Assembly: GCA_002725175.2 (NCBI GenBank)
Contig: PBQX02000113.1
Coordinates: 1-9,456, forward strand
Length of the DNA stretch: 9,456 bases
Direction: 5' to 3'
From: CACKLF01 sp002725175
Lineage (GTDB): Bacteria; Pseudomonadota; Alphaproteobacteria; Rhodobacterales; Rhodobacteraceae
The translations under genes were made by a program, and so were the position numbers. This document shows positions 1-6,581 of this stretch, piece by piece. The stretch's first letter is position 1, and every line of letters begins with the position of its first letter. The notes beneath the pieces were generated by a model. It saw nothing but the letters and a program-made list of their open reading frames with translations. It was not told where the DNA came from and searched no databases.

Positions 1-1
1 T

Positions 2-484
2 ATGGTCTTATATAAAAATGTCCTTCACCATTCTGCGAATAAAATTCCAAAATGGTTTTTGGAAGTTNTTGGNGTTTGGGTTAGTGAATTAAATGAATGT
101 AGATATTGTGTAGAGCATCATTTTGAAGGCTTAAGGCGTTTAATTAATGATGACGAAAAGGCTATGCGGATACGAGNCTGTTTAGATNAGAGAANCCTNC
201 ATAATATTCCTTTGGAGANAAAGGAAATTTCTGCCCTAAAGTATGCTNAAAGNTTAACTGAAAATCCAGGAAATGTTAAGAAAGATGAATTTGATTCNTT
301 GTTAAAAGAAGGGTTTTCTCATGGAGAAATTCTTGAAATTAATCAGGTTGTCTCGTATTTTAACTATGCTAATCGAACCGTTTTAGGATTGGGTTGTAGT
401 ACCGATGGCGATATTCTAGGGCTTTCACCTGGAAATTCCTCTGATCCAAGTGACTGGTCACATAATTANACTAATTGCCTTTAA
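2..484 (+). CDS. AhpD-like / carboxymuconolactone decarboxylase-family protein, 5'-truncated by window edge
   Basis: A 160-residue product of the AhpD/CMD fold, the family of alkylhydroperoxidase-like 'peroxidase-related' proteins. The signature is visible: C33-R-Y-C36-V-E-H-H40, with a Glu (E21) twelve residues before the first Cys. This is the Glu-x11-Cys-x2-Cys-x3-His arrangement used by AhpD for thiol-based peroxide reduction. After it come 'HFEGLRRLI' and a helical C-terminal half. Family members are usually about 180-200 residues with a helical stretch before this point, so the ATG at base 2 is probably internal and the true start lies outside the window. It is likely a cytosolic thiol peroxidase or disulfide reductase; the substrate cannot be told. 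Several N calls fall in the gene. The stop codon overlaps the 3' end of a minus-strand small ORF by 14 bases. Confidence 0.85.
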   Translation: MVLYKNVLHHSANKIPKWFLEVXXVWVSELNECRYCVEHHFEGLRRLINDDEKAMRIRXCLDXRXXHNIPLEXKEISALKYAXXLTENPGNVKKDEFDXLLKEGFSHGEILEINQVVSYFNYANRTVLGLGCSTDGDILGLSPGNSSDPSDWSHNXTNCL

Positions 485-638
485 CACTTTTCNGATTCTT
501 AGAATTTGAGTCTTTTGTTTGTCGAAGGTGGTTTGANATTAATTTTTTAAATCTTGGAAGAGAAACTTCCCGGCTTTTAATTATTCTCGGAAACTCTCTT
601 TGATAGCGGTTAAGTTCTAATCTTGCTAATGTNCCCAT
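471..638 (-). CDS. Small basic hypothetical protein (55 aa) with strong ribosome binding site
   Basis: A 55-codon ORF starting with ATG at 638 and ending with TAG at 471. AGGAG lies on the minus strand at 648-644, five bases before the ATG, one of the best ribosome binding sites in the window. The product is rich in Arg and Lys and begins M-x-TLARLELNRYQREFPR, followed by a basic, partly helical-looking segment and a polar tail (QTKDSNSKN). It has no signal peptide, membrane segment or recognised domain. It lies 61 bases after the amidohydrolase stop on the same strand, so it could be the last gene of that unit. The frame stays open upstream to a TTG at 725 inside the amidohydrolase gene, but that start has no comparable binding site. 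I do not recognise the family; it could also be a chance ORF. Confidence 0.45.
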   Translation of the reverse strand: MXTLARLELNRYQREFPRIIKSREVSLPRFKKLXSNHLRQTKDSNSKNXKSVKGN

Positions 639-643
639 GTCAT

Positions 644-648
644 CTCCT
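644..648 (-). promoter_or_regulatory. Shine-Dalgarno AGGAG for the 55-aa small ORF
   Basis: Minus-strand AGGAG, five bases from the ATG at 638. It is what selects the 55-codon start over the upstream in-frame TTG at 725. Confidence 0.55.
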
Positions 649-699
649 ATAAAGTCATGTAATTGACAGAAGCAAACTCTATGCCAGTTTTGGATGAAT

Positions 700-1869
700 T
701 TAATCTTTGGGCAATCTTTCTTCAATTATTTTAGCAAGAATGGATGCTCCAACAGGTATTATTTTGGTATCAAAGATAAAATTAGGACTGTGGAGAGGCT
801 CCGTTCCAGAATGCCCAATACGACAATANGCACCTTTTGTATGNTTTAGCATGTCTGCAAAATCTTCTGAGCCTGTCGCTGGAGATTCATTTCTAGTTAT
901 AAATGTTGAGCCTACAATCTTTTCGGCAGCATCCATATAAGAATCTGAAAGTTCAAANTCATTAACTAGAACATCNAACACTTTACGAATTTTTAATTCA
1001 ATACTAATGTCATTAGCTAATTCAAAACCTTGGCAAATTTTCTTANAGCGGTTCTCTACGATACCGTAAGACTCNTCAGAAAAATATCGAATAGTGCCAT
1101 TTATTNTACAATTTTCAGGTATTATGTTGTAGGCAGATCCTGAGTGGATTTGGGTTACCGAAAGAACGACGCTTTCTAGTGGAGGTAGGTTTCTGCTGAC
1201 AATATTTTGAAGTTGAGAGATTAGGTTGCTAGCAATAACAATAGGGTCTTTTGATTGATGAGGCATTGCCGCATGACTGCCTTTTCCCTTAATAATTATG
1301 TCAAAAAATGCTGCTCCAGCCATCGCTATNCCNTTACAAATTCCNACTTTTCCAAATTTTCCGTTTGGTGTATTGTGAATTCCATAAATTTCATCGCAAG
1401 GAAATTTTTCAAANAAACCATCCTCAATCATTTTAACAGCGCCGCCTAACCCTTCTTCAGCAGGNTGNAATATCATTATAGCTGTGCCTTTAAAGTTCCG
1501 TTTTTCCGCTAAATATTTTGATGCACCAAGCAACATGGCTGTATGGCCGTCATGGCCACANGCATGCATTTTGCCCGTTATCTTCGAAGCATAGGGGAGT
1601 TTGGTATTTTCCTGTATTGGTAGAGCATCCATATCTGCTCTCAACCCAATGCTTTTATTATTACCCAGGTTTTCGCCTCGAATTACTCCTATAACGCCTG
1701 TCTTTCCGAGACCAGTATGGACTTCATCCACACCATATTCCCGCAGTTTTTTTTNCACAATTTCTGAAGTCCGTACNTCTTCAAANCCAAGCTCAGGGTT
1801 TGCATGCAGATCTTTATAGATTTCTTCCAGTTCGGAGGATATTTTCTGTATTTCAGGTATAATATTTAT
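700..1869 (-). CDS. M20 (M20D) family amidohydrolase / metallopeptidase, hippurate-hydrolase-like, non-canonical or miscalled start
   Basis: A zinc- or manganese-type amidohydrolase related to hippurate, N-acyl-amino-acid and IAA-amino-acid hydrolases, about 389 residues, the usual family length. Numbered from 1869: LHANPELGFE (21-30), CGHDGH with metal ligands C104 and H106, PAEEG with the acid pair E138/E139, the H165 ligand in GIHN, the dimerisation-domain motif GKGSHAAMPH (H199), HSGSAYNIIPEN, GSEDFADML, and the C-terminal ligand H360 in LHSPNF. All catalytic residues are present. It probably cleaves an N-acyl amino acid or similar amide in the cytosol. No ATG/GTG/TTG fits the start. The codon seven bases after AGGAG (1881-1877) is ATA at 1869-1867, and an in-frame TAA lies just upstream. 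The next in-frame usable codon is GTG at 1758, which would remove the conserved HANPEL motif. An ATG at 1874 is in another frame. It follows the Mrr-like gene on the same strand by about 68 bases. Confidence 0.93.
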   Translation of the reverse strand: MNIIPEIQKISSELEEIYKDLHANPELXFEXVRTSEIVXKKLREYGVDEVHTGLGKTGVIGVIRGENLGNNKSIGLRADMDALPIQENTKLPYASKITGKMHXCGHDGHTAMLLGASKYLAEKRNFKGTAIMIXXPAEEGLGGAVKMIEDGXFEKFPCDEIYGIHNTPNGKFGKXGICXXIAMAGAAFFDIIIKGKGSHAAMPHQSKDPIVIASNLISQLQNIVSRNLPPLESVVLSVTQIHSGSAYNIIPENCXINGTIRYFSXESYGIVENRXKKICQGFELANDISIELKIRKVXDVLVNXFELSDSYMDAAEKIVGSTFITRNESPATGSEDFADMLXHTKGXYCRIGHSGTEPLHSPNFIFDTKIIPVGASILAKIIEERLPKD

Positions 1870-1876
1870 TGCATTT

Positions 1877-1881
1877 CTCCT
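1877..1881 (-). promoter_or_regulatory. Shine-Dalgarno AGGAG of the M20 amidohydrolase
   Basis: Minus-strand AGGAG at the ideal distance (7 bases) from the in-frame ATA at 1869, but only 2 bases from the out-of-frame ATG at 1874. The spacing therefore points to 1869 as the true start position. Confidence 0.55.
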
Positions 1882-1890
1882 ATTNAAGTT

Positions 1891-1918
1891 AGTTTAATGT
1901 GAAATTGATTTTCGTCAA
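1891..1918 (-). promoter_or_regulatory. Candidate sigma-70 promoter for the M20 amidohydrolase
   Basis: On the minus strand TTGACG (1918-1913) is followed by a 16-base spacer and TAAACT (1896-1891), matching 5/6 and 4/6 consensus positions. It sits in the gap between the Mrr-like gene and the amidohydrolase, about ten bases before the Shine-Dalgarno, so the amidohydrolase may be transcribed on its own. Such matches arise easily in AT-rich DNA. Confidence 0.3.
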
Positions 1919-1937
1919 TCTTTTGAATTCATATAAA

Positions 1938-2678
1938 TTAAATAACCTTTAATTTGGATTTGGAACTTTTGAACTGGCCTTGTGCAAGTTTAGATAAGTN
2001 TTCGGGATCAAGAAGTATAANGTTATTTTTATTGGCTAAATCAATTGATTCACTTGTAAATCCTATTGGTGAGGCAATTATAAACATATCATCAATATCA
2101 TTCTCTAGCTTTATAGCTAAAGCATTTCGGAGATGTGAAATATCAACCTTAAGCTTTGTTTGAGGGCATATTATTTTTATTTTCCTGGATCCATCTACTC
2201 CAGATATATTTATTCCACCATCACCTGTCACAAATGTTCTTGAAACTTCCCAGCCAATTTTTCCGAATAGTGAAAAGACAGCCTGTTCAAACTCTAACCC
2301 AGAATATTTACTCCAATACAAGGGTTCTGCTTCTAGAGTTTCTATACGCCAATTTCTAATATCACTTTCAAATTTTAGAGCATGAATTTTTTCAGATTCA
2401 AGAAAGGTTTTCCTCCTTTTTGCCGTCCATCTATATATAATATAGGAAAGCAGTAACAGCGTTATGCCAAAAGCAGTCCCTAATATCATTCCGTATTTAA
2501 GGAACTGCGAAAAAGGATTAAAGCCTGCAAGAAGTGTGTAGCTTCCGTAAAATCCTAACGGGTAGGCTGCTAATAACCAGCGAAGGTAAAAAACAAAAAT
2601 AATGGCTTCTATCTGAGCCTCAATTTCAACGCTGGAAATTTTTAAGGTTCCATATTTACTTCGTAAAGGTTTTTCCAT
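1938..2678 (-). CDS. Two-helix membrane protein with Mrr-type (PD-(D/E)XK) nuclease-like domain lacking catalytic residues
   Basis: A 246-residue protein. Residues about 25-45 and 61-83 are hydrophobic segments separated by a short polar loop, followed by the positively charged stretch RWTAKRRK, which suggests a two-helix anchor with the C-terminal domain in the cytoplasm. A short linker leads to a domain with the layout of Mrr_cat restriction-endonuclease-like proteins: GLEFEQAVFSLFGKIGWEV (127-145), TGDGGIN (151-157), a strand plus 'DISHLRNALA', FTSESIDLA (207-215) and ILLDPExL near the end. In active members the glycine loop reads GGxD and the next strand ends QxK. Here the loop reads GGIN (N157) and the strand reads KIKIICPQ, so the Asp and Lys are both missing. 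It probably binds a nucleic acid or protein partner rather than cutting DNA. Start is ATG at 2678 with no clear ribosome binding site; a second ATG four bases upstream is out of frame. Confidence 0.75.
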   Translation of the reverse strand: MEKPLRSKYGTLKISSVEIEAQIEAIIFVFYLRWLLAAYPLGFYGSYTLLAGFNPFSQFLKYGMILGTAFGITLLLLSYIIYRWTAKRRKTFLESEKIHALKFESDIRNWRIETLEAEPLYWSKYSGLEFEQAVFSLFGKIGWEVSRTFVTGDGGINISGVDGSRKIKIICPQTKLKVDISHLRNALAIKLENDIDDMFIIASPIGFTSESIDLANKNNXILLDPEXLSKLAQGQFKSSKSKLKVI

Positions 2679-2801
2679 CCATTTACTTTATATAATCTTT
2701 TAAATGGTTTAAACTTTTTTAAGTAATGGAGAAATATTTTAATTTCACCTTTTTCGGTAAATAAAACATGTTTGACTAACCTGATAAAATGAGTCAGGAT
2801 A
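2679..2801. other. Divergent intergenic region between the Mrr-like gene and the SDR
   Basis: AT-rich spacer that must hold promoters for both directions. On the plus strand TTGACT (2772-2777) and GATAAT (2798-2803) resemble -35 and -10 boxes, but the 20-base spacer is too long for a typical sigma-70 promoter. No RNA gene or clear hairpin is seen. Confidence 0.3.
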
Positions 2802-2831
2802 ATGTGTAGTAAGTCAAAAAGATATAATGTA

Positions 2832-3554
2832 ATGAAATCAGTTCTTTTAACAGGTGCTAGTAGAGGAATAGGTCACGCTACAGTAAAAAAATTTGGCAGC
2901 GAAGGCTGGAGAGTTATTACTTGTTCTAGGCAGAAGTTTGATGATAGATGTCCATGGCCTGGAGGAAAAGATAATCATATTCAGGTAGATCTAGCTAGCC
3001 CTTCTAATACCATTGAAGCTATAGAAAATTTGAAAAATAAGCTGGATGGAAAGTTGCATGCGTTGGTTAATAATGCTGGAATATCTCCTAAAACCGTAGA
3101 TGGAAAAAGATTAAATACATTAGAGACTGATCTCAGTATATGGGGAAAGGTGTTTCATGTTAATTTTTTTTCTTCAGTAGTTTTAGCTCGGGGTTTAAAA
3201 AATGAGCTCGTAAAAGGAAAAGGTTCAATAGTTAATGTTACTTCAATTGCTGGAAGTAGAGTTCACCCTTTTGCTGGAGCGGCATATGCTACATCCAAAG
3301 CTGCGCTGGCTGCTTTGACAAGAGAAATGTCTTTTGATTTTGGTCCATTAGGGGTGAGAGTTAATGCCATAGCTCCCGGAGAAGTGGATACAGGTATATT
3401 GAGTGAGGGAACAAAAGATATGATTAAAGATCTTCCATTGCGGAGATTGGGAAGCCCTCAAGAAGTTGCTGATACAATATTTTATCTTTGCTCAGATCAA
3501 TCTACATATGTTTCTGGTACAGAGATTGAAATTAATGGCGGGCAACACGTATAG
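2832..3554 (+). CDS. Short-chain dehydrogenase/reductase (SDR), FabG-like
   Basis: A classical SDR of 240 residues, the normal length for the family, predicted to be a cytosolic NAD(P)H-dependent oxidoreductase. Numbered from 2832: cofactor-binding TGASRGIG (7-14), LVNNAGIS (78-85), the structural/active Asn in VNFFS (N111), catalytic Ser in VNVTSIAG (S138), Y152-A-T-S-K156, then APG (181-183) and the C-terminal VSGTEIEINGG typical of FabG-like members. Asp53 in QVDL follows the second strand. The substrate cannot be assigned; 3-oxoacyl-ACP reductase and sugar or polyol dehydrogenase are both possible. An in-frame ATG at 2802 would add ten residues (MCSKSKRYNV) not expected before the first beta strand, and it overlaps a possible -10 box, so 2832 is preferred. 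Neither start has a strong Shine-Dalgarno. It converges on the flavoprotein gene with a 10-base gap. Confidence 0.93.
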   Translation: MKSVLLTGASRGIGHATVKKFGSEGWRVITCSRQKFDDRCPWPGGKDNHIQVDLASPSNTIEAIENLKNKLDGKLHALVNNAGISPKTVDGKRLNTLETDLSIWGKVFHVNFFSSVVLARGLKNELVKGKGSIVNVTSIAGSRVHPFAGAAYATSKAALAALTREMSFDFGPLGVRVNAIAPGEVDTGILSEGTKDMIKDLPLRRLGSPQEVADTIFYLCSDQSTYVSGTEIEINGGQHV

Positions 3555-3564
3555 ATTTTACAAG

Positions 3565-4551
3565 CTATGTTTCCATTTTAATATAATTTTTACATTCTAA
3601 AAATTCATTTTCAATTCTTGTAACAAGGTTTTCCGTGCTTAAGATAGACTTTATTGGACTTATGCCTTGGCCAGAGCCCCAAATTTCTTTCCAAGCTTTT
3701 GGTTTGTTTGATAGTTCGTCAAAGTTCATAGTATCCGGACTAGCTACAGGCAAGTTAGTGATATCTAACCCAGCTGCTTCAATAGATGGTCCTAAGTAAT
3801 TGCCTGGTACTCCTGTGAAAAGGCTAGAATTAATGATATTTTCCGAGCTGCATGTTATGAGCATTTCTTTATATTTCTGATCTGCATTTGCTTCCTTTGT
3901 AGCAATGAAAGGTGTCCCAATGTAGCCTAGGTTTGCGCCCAAAGCTAATGCTGCCATTAAGGATTGGCCAGTAGAAATAGATCCAGAAAGCAATAATGGA
4001 CCATTAAACCAGGATCGAATTTCATCAACCAAAGCAAATGGTGATAAATTCCCTGCATGACCTCCTGCCCCTGAGGCTACAGCTATCAGCCCATCAGCGC
4101 CCTTCATTATTGCTTTCTTTGCAAAAGTGTTATTGATTACGTCGTGAAAAACGAACGCCCCACAGGAATGAGCGGCCTCATTTACCTCCTCGCGTGCTCC
4201 TAAAGAGGTGATCCATAAAGGAACTTCCCATTTTACGCAAATATCAATATCCCTCCTTAATCTGCTATTTGACCTATGTACAATTTGGTTGACTGCAAAA
4301 GGCGCTGCAGGTTTGTCTGGATTCTTTTGATTATATTTGTCTAATTCCTCCGTTATTTCTTTGAGCCATTTCTCTAAAACAGGCTCTGCATTACCATTGT
4401 CTCTGGCATTTAAGGCAGGAAAGCTTCCAATTATGCCGGCCTTACACTGAGCTATAACAAGCTTGGGGACCGAAATTATAAATAAGGGAGCTGCCATCAC
4501 TGGCAATCGTAACTGCTTTGCTAATTTTTCGAATATTATTTGGGTTGCCAT
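3565..4551 (-). CDS. Nitronate monooxygenase / 2-nitropropane dioxygenase family FMN protein
   Basis: A TIM-barrel flavoprotein of 328 residues, near the usual family length. Visible motifs: PVMAAPLFIIS at the N-terminus (17-27), which forms the start of the FMN site; GADGLIAVASGAGGHAG (151-167) with the G-G-H of nitronate monooxygenases; LLLSGSISTG (186-195), which binds the FMN phosphate; and ALALGANLGYIGTPFIATKEA (201-221). Known members oxidise alkyl nitronates such as propionate-3-nitronate, or act as enoyl reductases; the substrate here is unknown. The ATG at 4551 is preferred over an in-frame TTG at 4563 because the family pattern begins right after it and a weak GAGA lies upstream. 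It is the last gene of the five-gene minus-strand run, 48 bases after the ureohydrolase stop. A missing terminator and the close convergent SDR suggest overlapping 3' transcripts. Confidence 0.92.
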   Translation of the reverse strand: MATQIIFEKLAKQLRLPVMAAPLFIISVPKLVIAQCKAGIIGSFPALNARDNGNAEPVLEKWLKEITEELDKYNQKNPDKPAAPFAVNQIVHRSNSRLRRDIDICVKWEVPLWITSLGAREEVNEAAHSCGAFVFHDVINNTFAKKAIMKGADGLIAVASGAGGHAGNLSPFALVDEIRSWFNGPLLLSGSISTGQSLMAALALGANLGYIGTPFIATKEANADQKYKEMLITCSSENIINSSLFTGVPGNYLGPSIEAAGLDITNLPVASPDTMNFDELSNKPKAWKEIWGSGQGISPIKSILSTENLVTRIENEFLECKNYIKMET

Positions 4552-4599
4552 ATTTTTTCTCAAATTTAACCAATTTTTACAATTAAGAAATTAAAAAAA

Positions 4600-5574
4600 T
4601 CAGCCCAAATTGTCTGCGATAACGCTAATCATTTCAAACATTATTGAGCAAGCGGTATGAGCAGTAATCTGATTTGGACTGTCCTTAGTAGGCATCATAC
4701 ACACTATATCACCGCCTATAACATTTAAATTTCTTGTTGACTGAATTATCTCAATTGCCTCGTCTATATTAAAACCCATTGCTCCAGGTTCTAAGTTTGA
4801 AACTCCAGGTGCAATTGTTGGATCTAAGCAATCTAAGTCAAATGTAATATATATCGGGTTATTTTTTAATGTTTTTTGTATTTCCGCCACTACACTAGCA
4901 ATACCCCTTTTTCTAAACTCTTTCATAGTGACAATATTGTATCCATAGTCATAAGAAGGTTGCAACCAATCCGCTGTTCTTGGGTGCCCTCTTAGCCCTA
5001 TTTGCATTGATGTTTTTGGGACTACTTTTCCTTGATCAGCTAAGTATGCACCCCAGTGTGCCGCTGATTTTTTTGCTCCCAGGAAATGATCTACCTTGGT
5101 AAAAACATCCGTATGGGCATCTAAGTGGAGAATGCTTACCGGTAGCCCGTTTGATAGATTGCCTCCTCCGAGAGCCTGAAGAATTCCTCCTGTTATAGAA
5201 TGATCTCCCCCTATGGAAACAGGTTTAGCACCACAAGAGTCAATTCTTCTATAGAAATTGGTTATTTGTTCTATGCAATGTTCATTGTTGTTTGCTTGAG
5301 GAAAAGGGACATCTCCAACATCTGCTATTTTCGCTTTTTCCCAAGGATCAAGATTAAATTCATTATGAAACCTTCTACCTAACGCTGAAACATTTCGAAG
5401 TGCCCTAGGGCCTAGGTGTTGATCTCTTTCAGTTGTGCCATTTCCCGTGGAATGAGGCACGCCAACTAATGCAATATCTTTATCCTCTGGTTCCTCATTC
5501 GGACATCTGAATAGGGTAGGTATCCCCCACCAATATAAATTGTCCATCATTGATTGATTGTGTTTTTCTGCCAC
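4600..5574 (-). CDS. Arginase/agmatinase-family ureohydrolase
   Basis: A 324-residue binuclear-metal ureohydrolase. Metal-binding motifs are intact: SIGGDHS (120-126, H125), HLDAHTD (150-156; D152, H154, D156) and TFDLDCLDP (244-252; D246, D248), followed by the family's PGVSNLEPG. The N-terminal LVGVPHSTGNGTTERDQHLGPRALR is also typical. Near the end, where arginases and agmatinases have an acidic residue before the final helix (usually D-V-V-E-x-x-P), this protein reads GGDIVCMMPTKD, with Cys at 292. Related guanidino-compound hydrolases include agmatinase, guanidinobutyrase, guanidinopropionase and guanidine hydrolase, and sequence alone does not choose between them. The start is GTG at 5574, fixed by AGGAG six bases upstream. 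It lies 33 bases after the thioesterase-like gene and is probably co-transcribed with it. Confidence 0.93.
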   Translation of the reverse strand: MAEKHNQSMMDNLYWWGIPTLFRCPNEEPEDKDIALVGVPHSTGNGTTERDQHLGPRALRNVSALGRRFHNEFNLDPWEKAKIADVGDVPFPQANNNEHCIEQITNFYRRIDSCGAKPVSIGGDHSITGGILQALGGGNLSNGLPVSILHLDAHTDVFTKVDHFLGAKKSAAHWGAYLADQGKVVPKTSMQIGLRGHPRTADWLQPSYDYGYNIVTMKEFRKRGIASVVAEIQKTLKNNPIYITFDLDCLDPTIAPGVSNLEPGAMGFNIDEAIEIIQSTRNLNVIGGDIVCMMPTKDSPNQITAHTACSIMFEMISVIADNLG

Positions 5575-5580
5575 TATTTT

Positions 5581-5585
5581 CTCCT
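5581..5585 (-). promoter_or_regulatory. Shine-Dalgarno AGGAG selecting the GTG start of the ureohydrolase
   Basis: Minus-strand AGGAG six bases before the GTG at 5574. Later in-frame ATG codons (residues 9 and 10) have no such site, so the GTG start is chosen. Confidence 0.65.
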
Positions 5586-5607
5586 AAGAGTTATGCTAAA
5601 AAGTTCG

Positions 5608-6528
5608 TTAGTTAAGGTCAATAAGAATAGCTTCTAAAGATCCAAACATTTCTTTAGGCATTGCAGCAGATTTCCTGCTTATTAGGTCTAAAGTGATTAC
5701 AAGTGCTTCAGCTTCTGCCAATAATATTCCGCTTTTGGCATTAAATATCCAGTGTCGCCATGTAAAAGTTTTTTCACCCAAATCAACCAAACCACTTCTT
5801 ATGGTCAAAGGAGTGCCAATTCCAGCAAAGCTCTCATATTTAAATGAGTATTCTAAGGCAGCTCCGCCAAACCTATTTGTATCAGCCTTTGATAGAGATT
5901 CCGATAAAATATTTGGAACCGCGTTTGAAATAATTGACATATAGTTTCCAAATCCCATGCATTTGTCGTCGTCAACTTCGCTAGAAGAAGCTATGCCTAA
6001 AAAAGTTTCTTGCATACCTAATTCTATTGCTAACTTGATTGAAGGAATTAGCTTTTTTTTCTTGGTTAATTTTAAGCCTTTAGGCTTGCCATATTCAGGG
6101 GTAGGAAAGGGGTATTTTTCGTATGCGCGTTGCAATAAATTTTGAATATTCTTGTTTTTCTTCTCTATAATTCGAAAATTCAATGAAAAAGAGGCGGACG
6201 GTTCTTTGCTTAATAATTCTTTCATAACCATAGTTAAAGTAAATGAATTATTGCTAAGTGAATTGATCCCAACGTCAATGAATAGAGGGGATCCGGCTTT
6301 CTGTTCTGCTAGATACCTTAGATGAGATTGTTCGAGAATAAACAATTCATCAAAACTCAGATCATTATTGGGATTTATGTCATTTTTCAAGAAGAATAAT
6401 TTTAAGGCATGGTTCGCTTTTTTAAGGTAAAACTGAACATTCATATGGCCCATATGGTCTATTTCCCAGGCTTCTACAGATCCTTTATAGCAGGTCATAT
6501 AATTAATCATATCAGGCTTAGGCTCCAC
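5608..6528 (-). CDS. Double-hotdog acyl-CoA thioesterase-like protein
   Basis: A 306-residue protein made of two hotdog domains. The first begins GSVEAWEIDHMGHMNVQFY (16-34), the hallmark of 4HBT-type thioesterases, with catalytic-type D24 and the GHMN helix start, and runs on to about residue 120. A lysine-rich linker (about 123-160, including LTKKKKLIP) joins it to the second domain, where GGAALEYSFKYESFAGIGTP, TIRSGLVDLGEKTFTWRHWIF and AEAEALVITLDL trace the typical strands. The second domain lacks an obvious catalytic Asp motif. It probably hydrolyses a CoA or ACP thioester in the cytosol. The start is taken as GTG at 6528; ATG at 6510 (M7), with AAGGTGGAG upstream, is also reasonable and would start close to the first domain. 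It follows the lipid kinase gene by 53 bases and precedes the ureohydrolase by 33. Confidence 0.82.
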   Translation of the reverse strand: MEPKPDMINYMTCYKGSVEAWEIDHMGHMNVQFYLKKANHALKLFFLKNDINPNNDLSFDELFILEQSHLRYLAEQKAGSPLFIDVGINSLSNNSFTLTMVMKELLSKEPSASFSLNFRIIEKKNKNIQNLLQRAYEKYPFPTPEYGKPKGLKLTKKKKLIPSIKLAIELGMQETFLGIASSSEVDDDKCMGFGNYMSIISNAVPNILSESLSKADTNRFGGAALEYSFKYESFAGIGTPLTIRSGLVDLGEKTFTWRHWIFNAKSGILLAEAEALVITLDLISRKSAAMPKEMFGSLEAILIDLN

Positions 6529-6581
6529 CTTGTAAAAGTAACAATATTTCTATCGGTTTTAATTTCTGATAAAAAATAATG

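Noticed and set aside
707..1449. Plus-strand open frames opposite the M20 amidohydrolase
   Set aside because: They lie antisense to a fully motif-supported gene and show no family signature.
1901..1925. AAATTGA-loop-TCAATCTTT hairpin as a terminator
   Set aside because: The stem is weak and A/T-rich. The short T run is on the plus strand, where no gene ends; on the minus strand there is no T tract.
1938..2678. Active restriction-modification or defence island around the Mrr-like gene
   Set aside because: No methyltransferase, helicase or other defence gene is nearby, and the nuclease motif itself is degenerate.
2802..2831. Ten extra N-terminal residues on the SDR from the ATG at 2802
   Set aside because: The added residues do not fit before the first beta strand, and the ATG overlaps a possible -10 sequence.
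5200..6145. Plus-strand open frames opposite the ureohydrolase and thioesterase genes
   Set aside because: Short, antisense to well-supported genes, and without recognisable domains.
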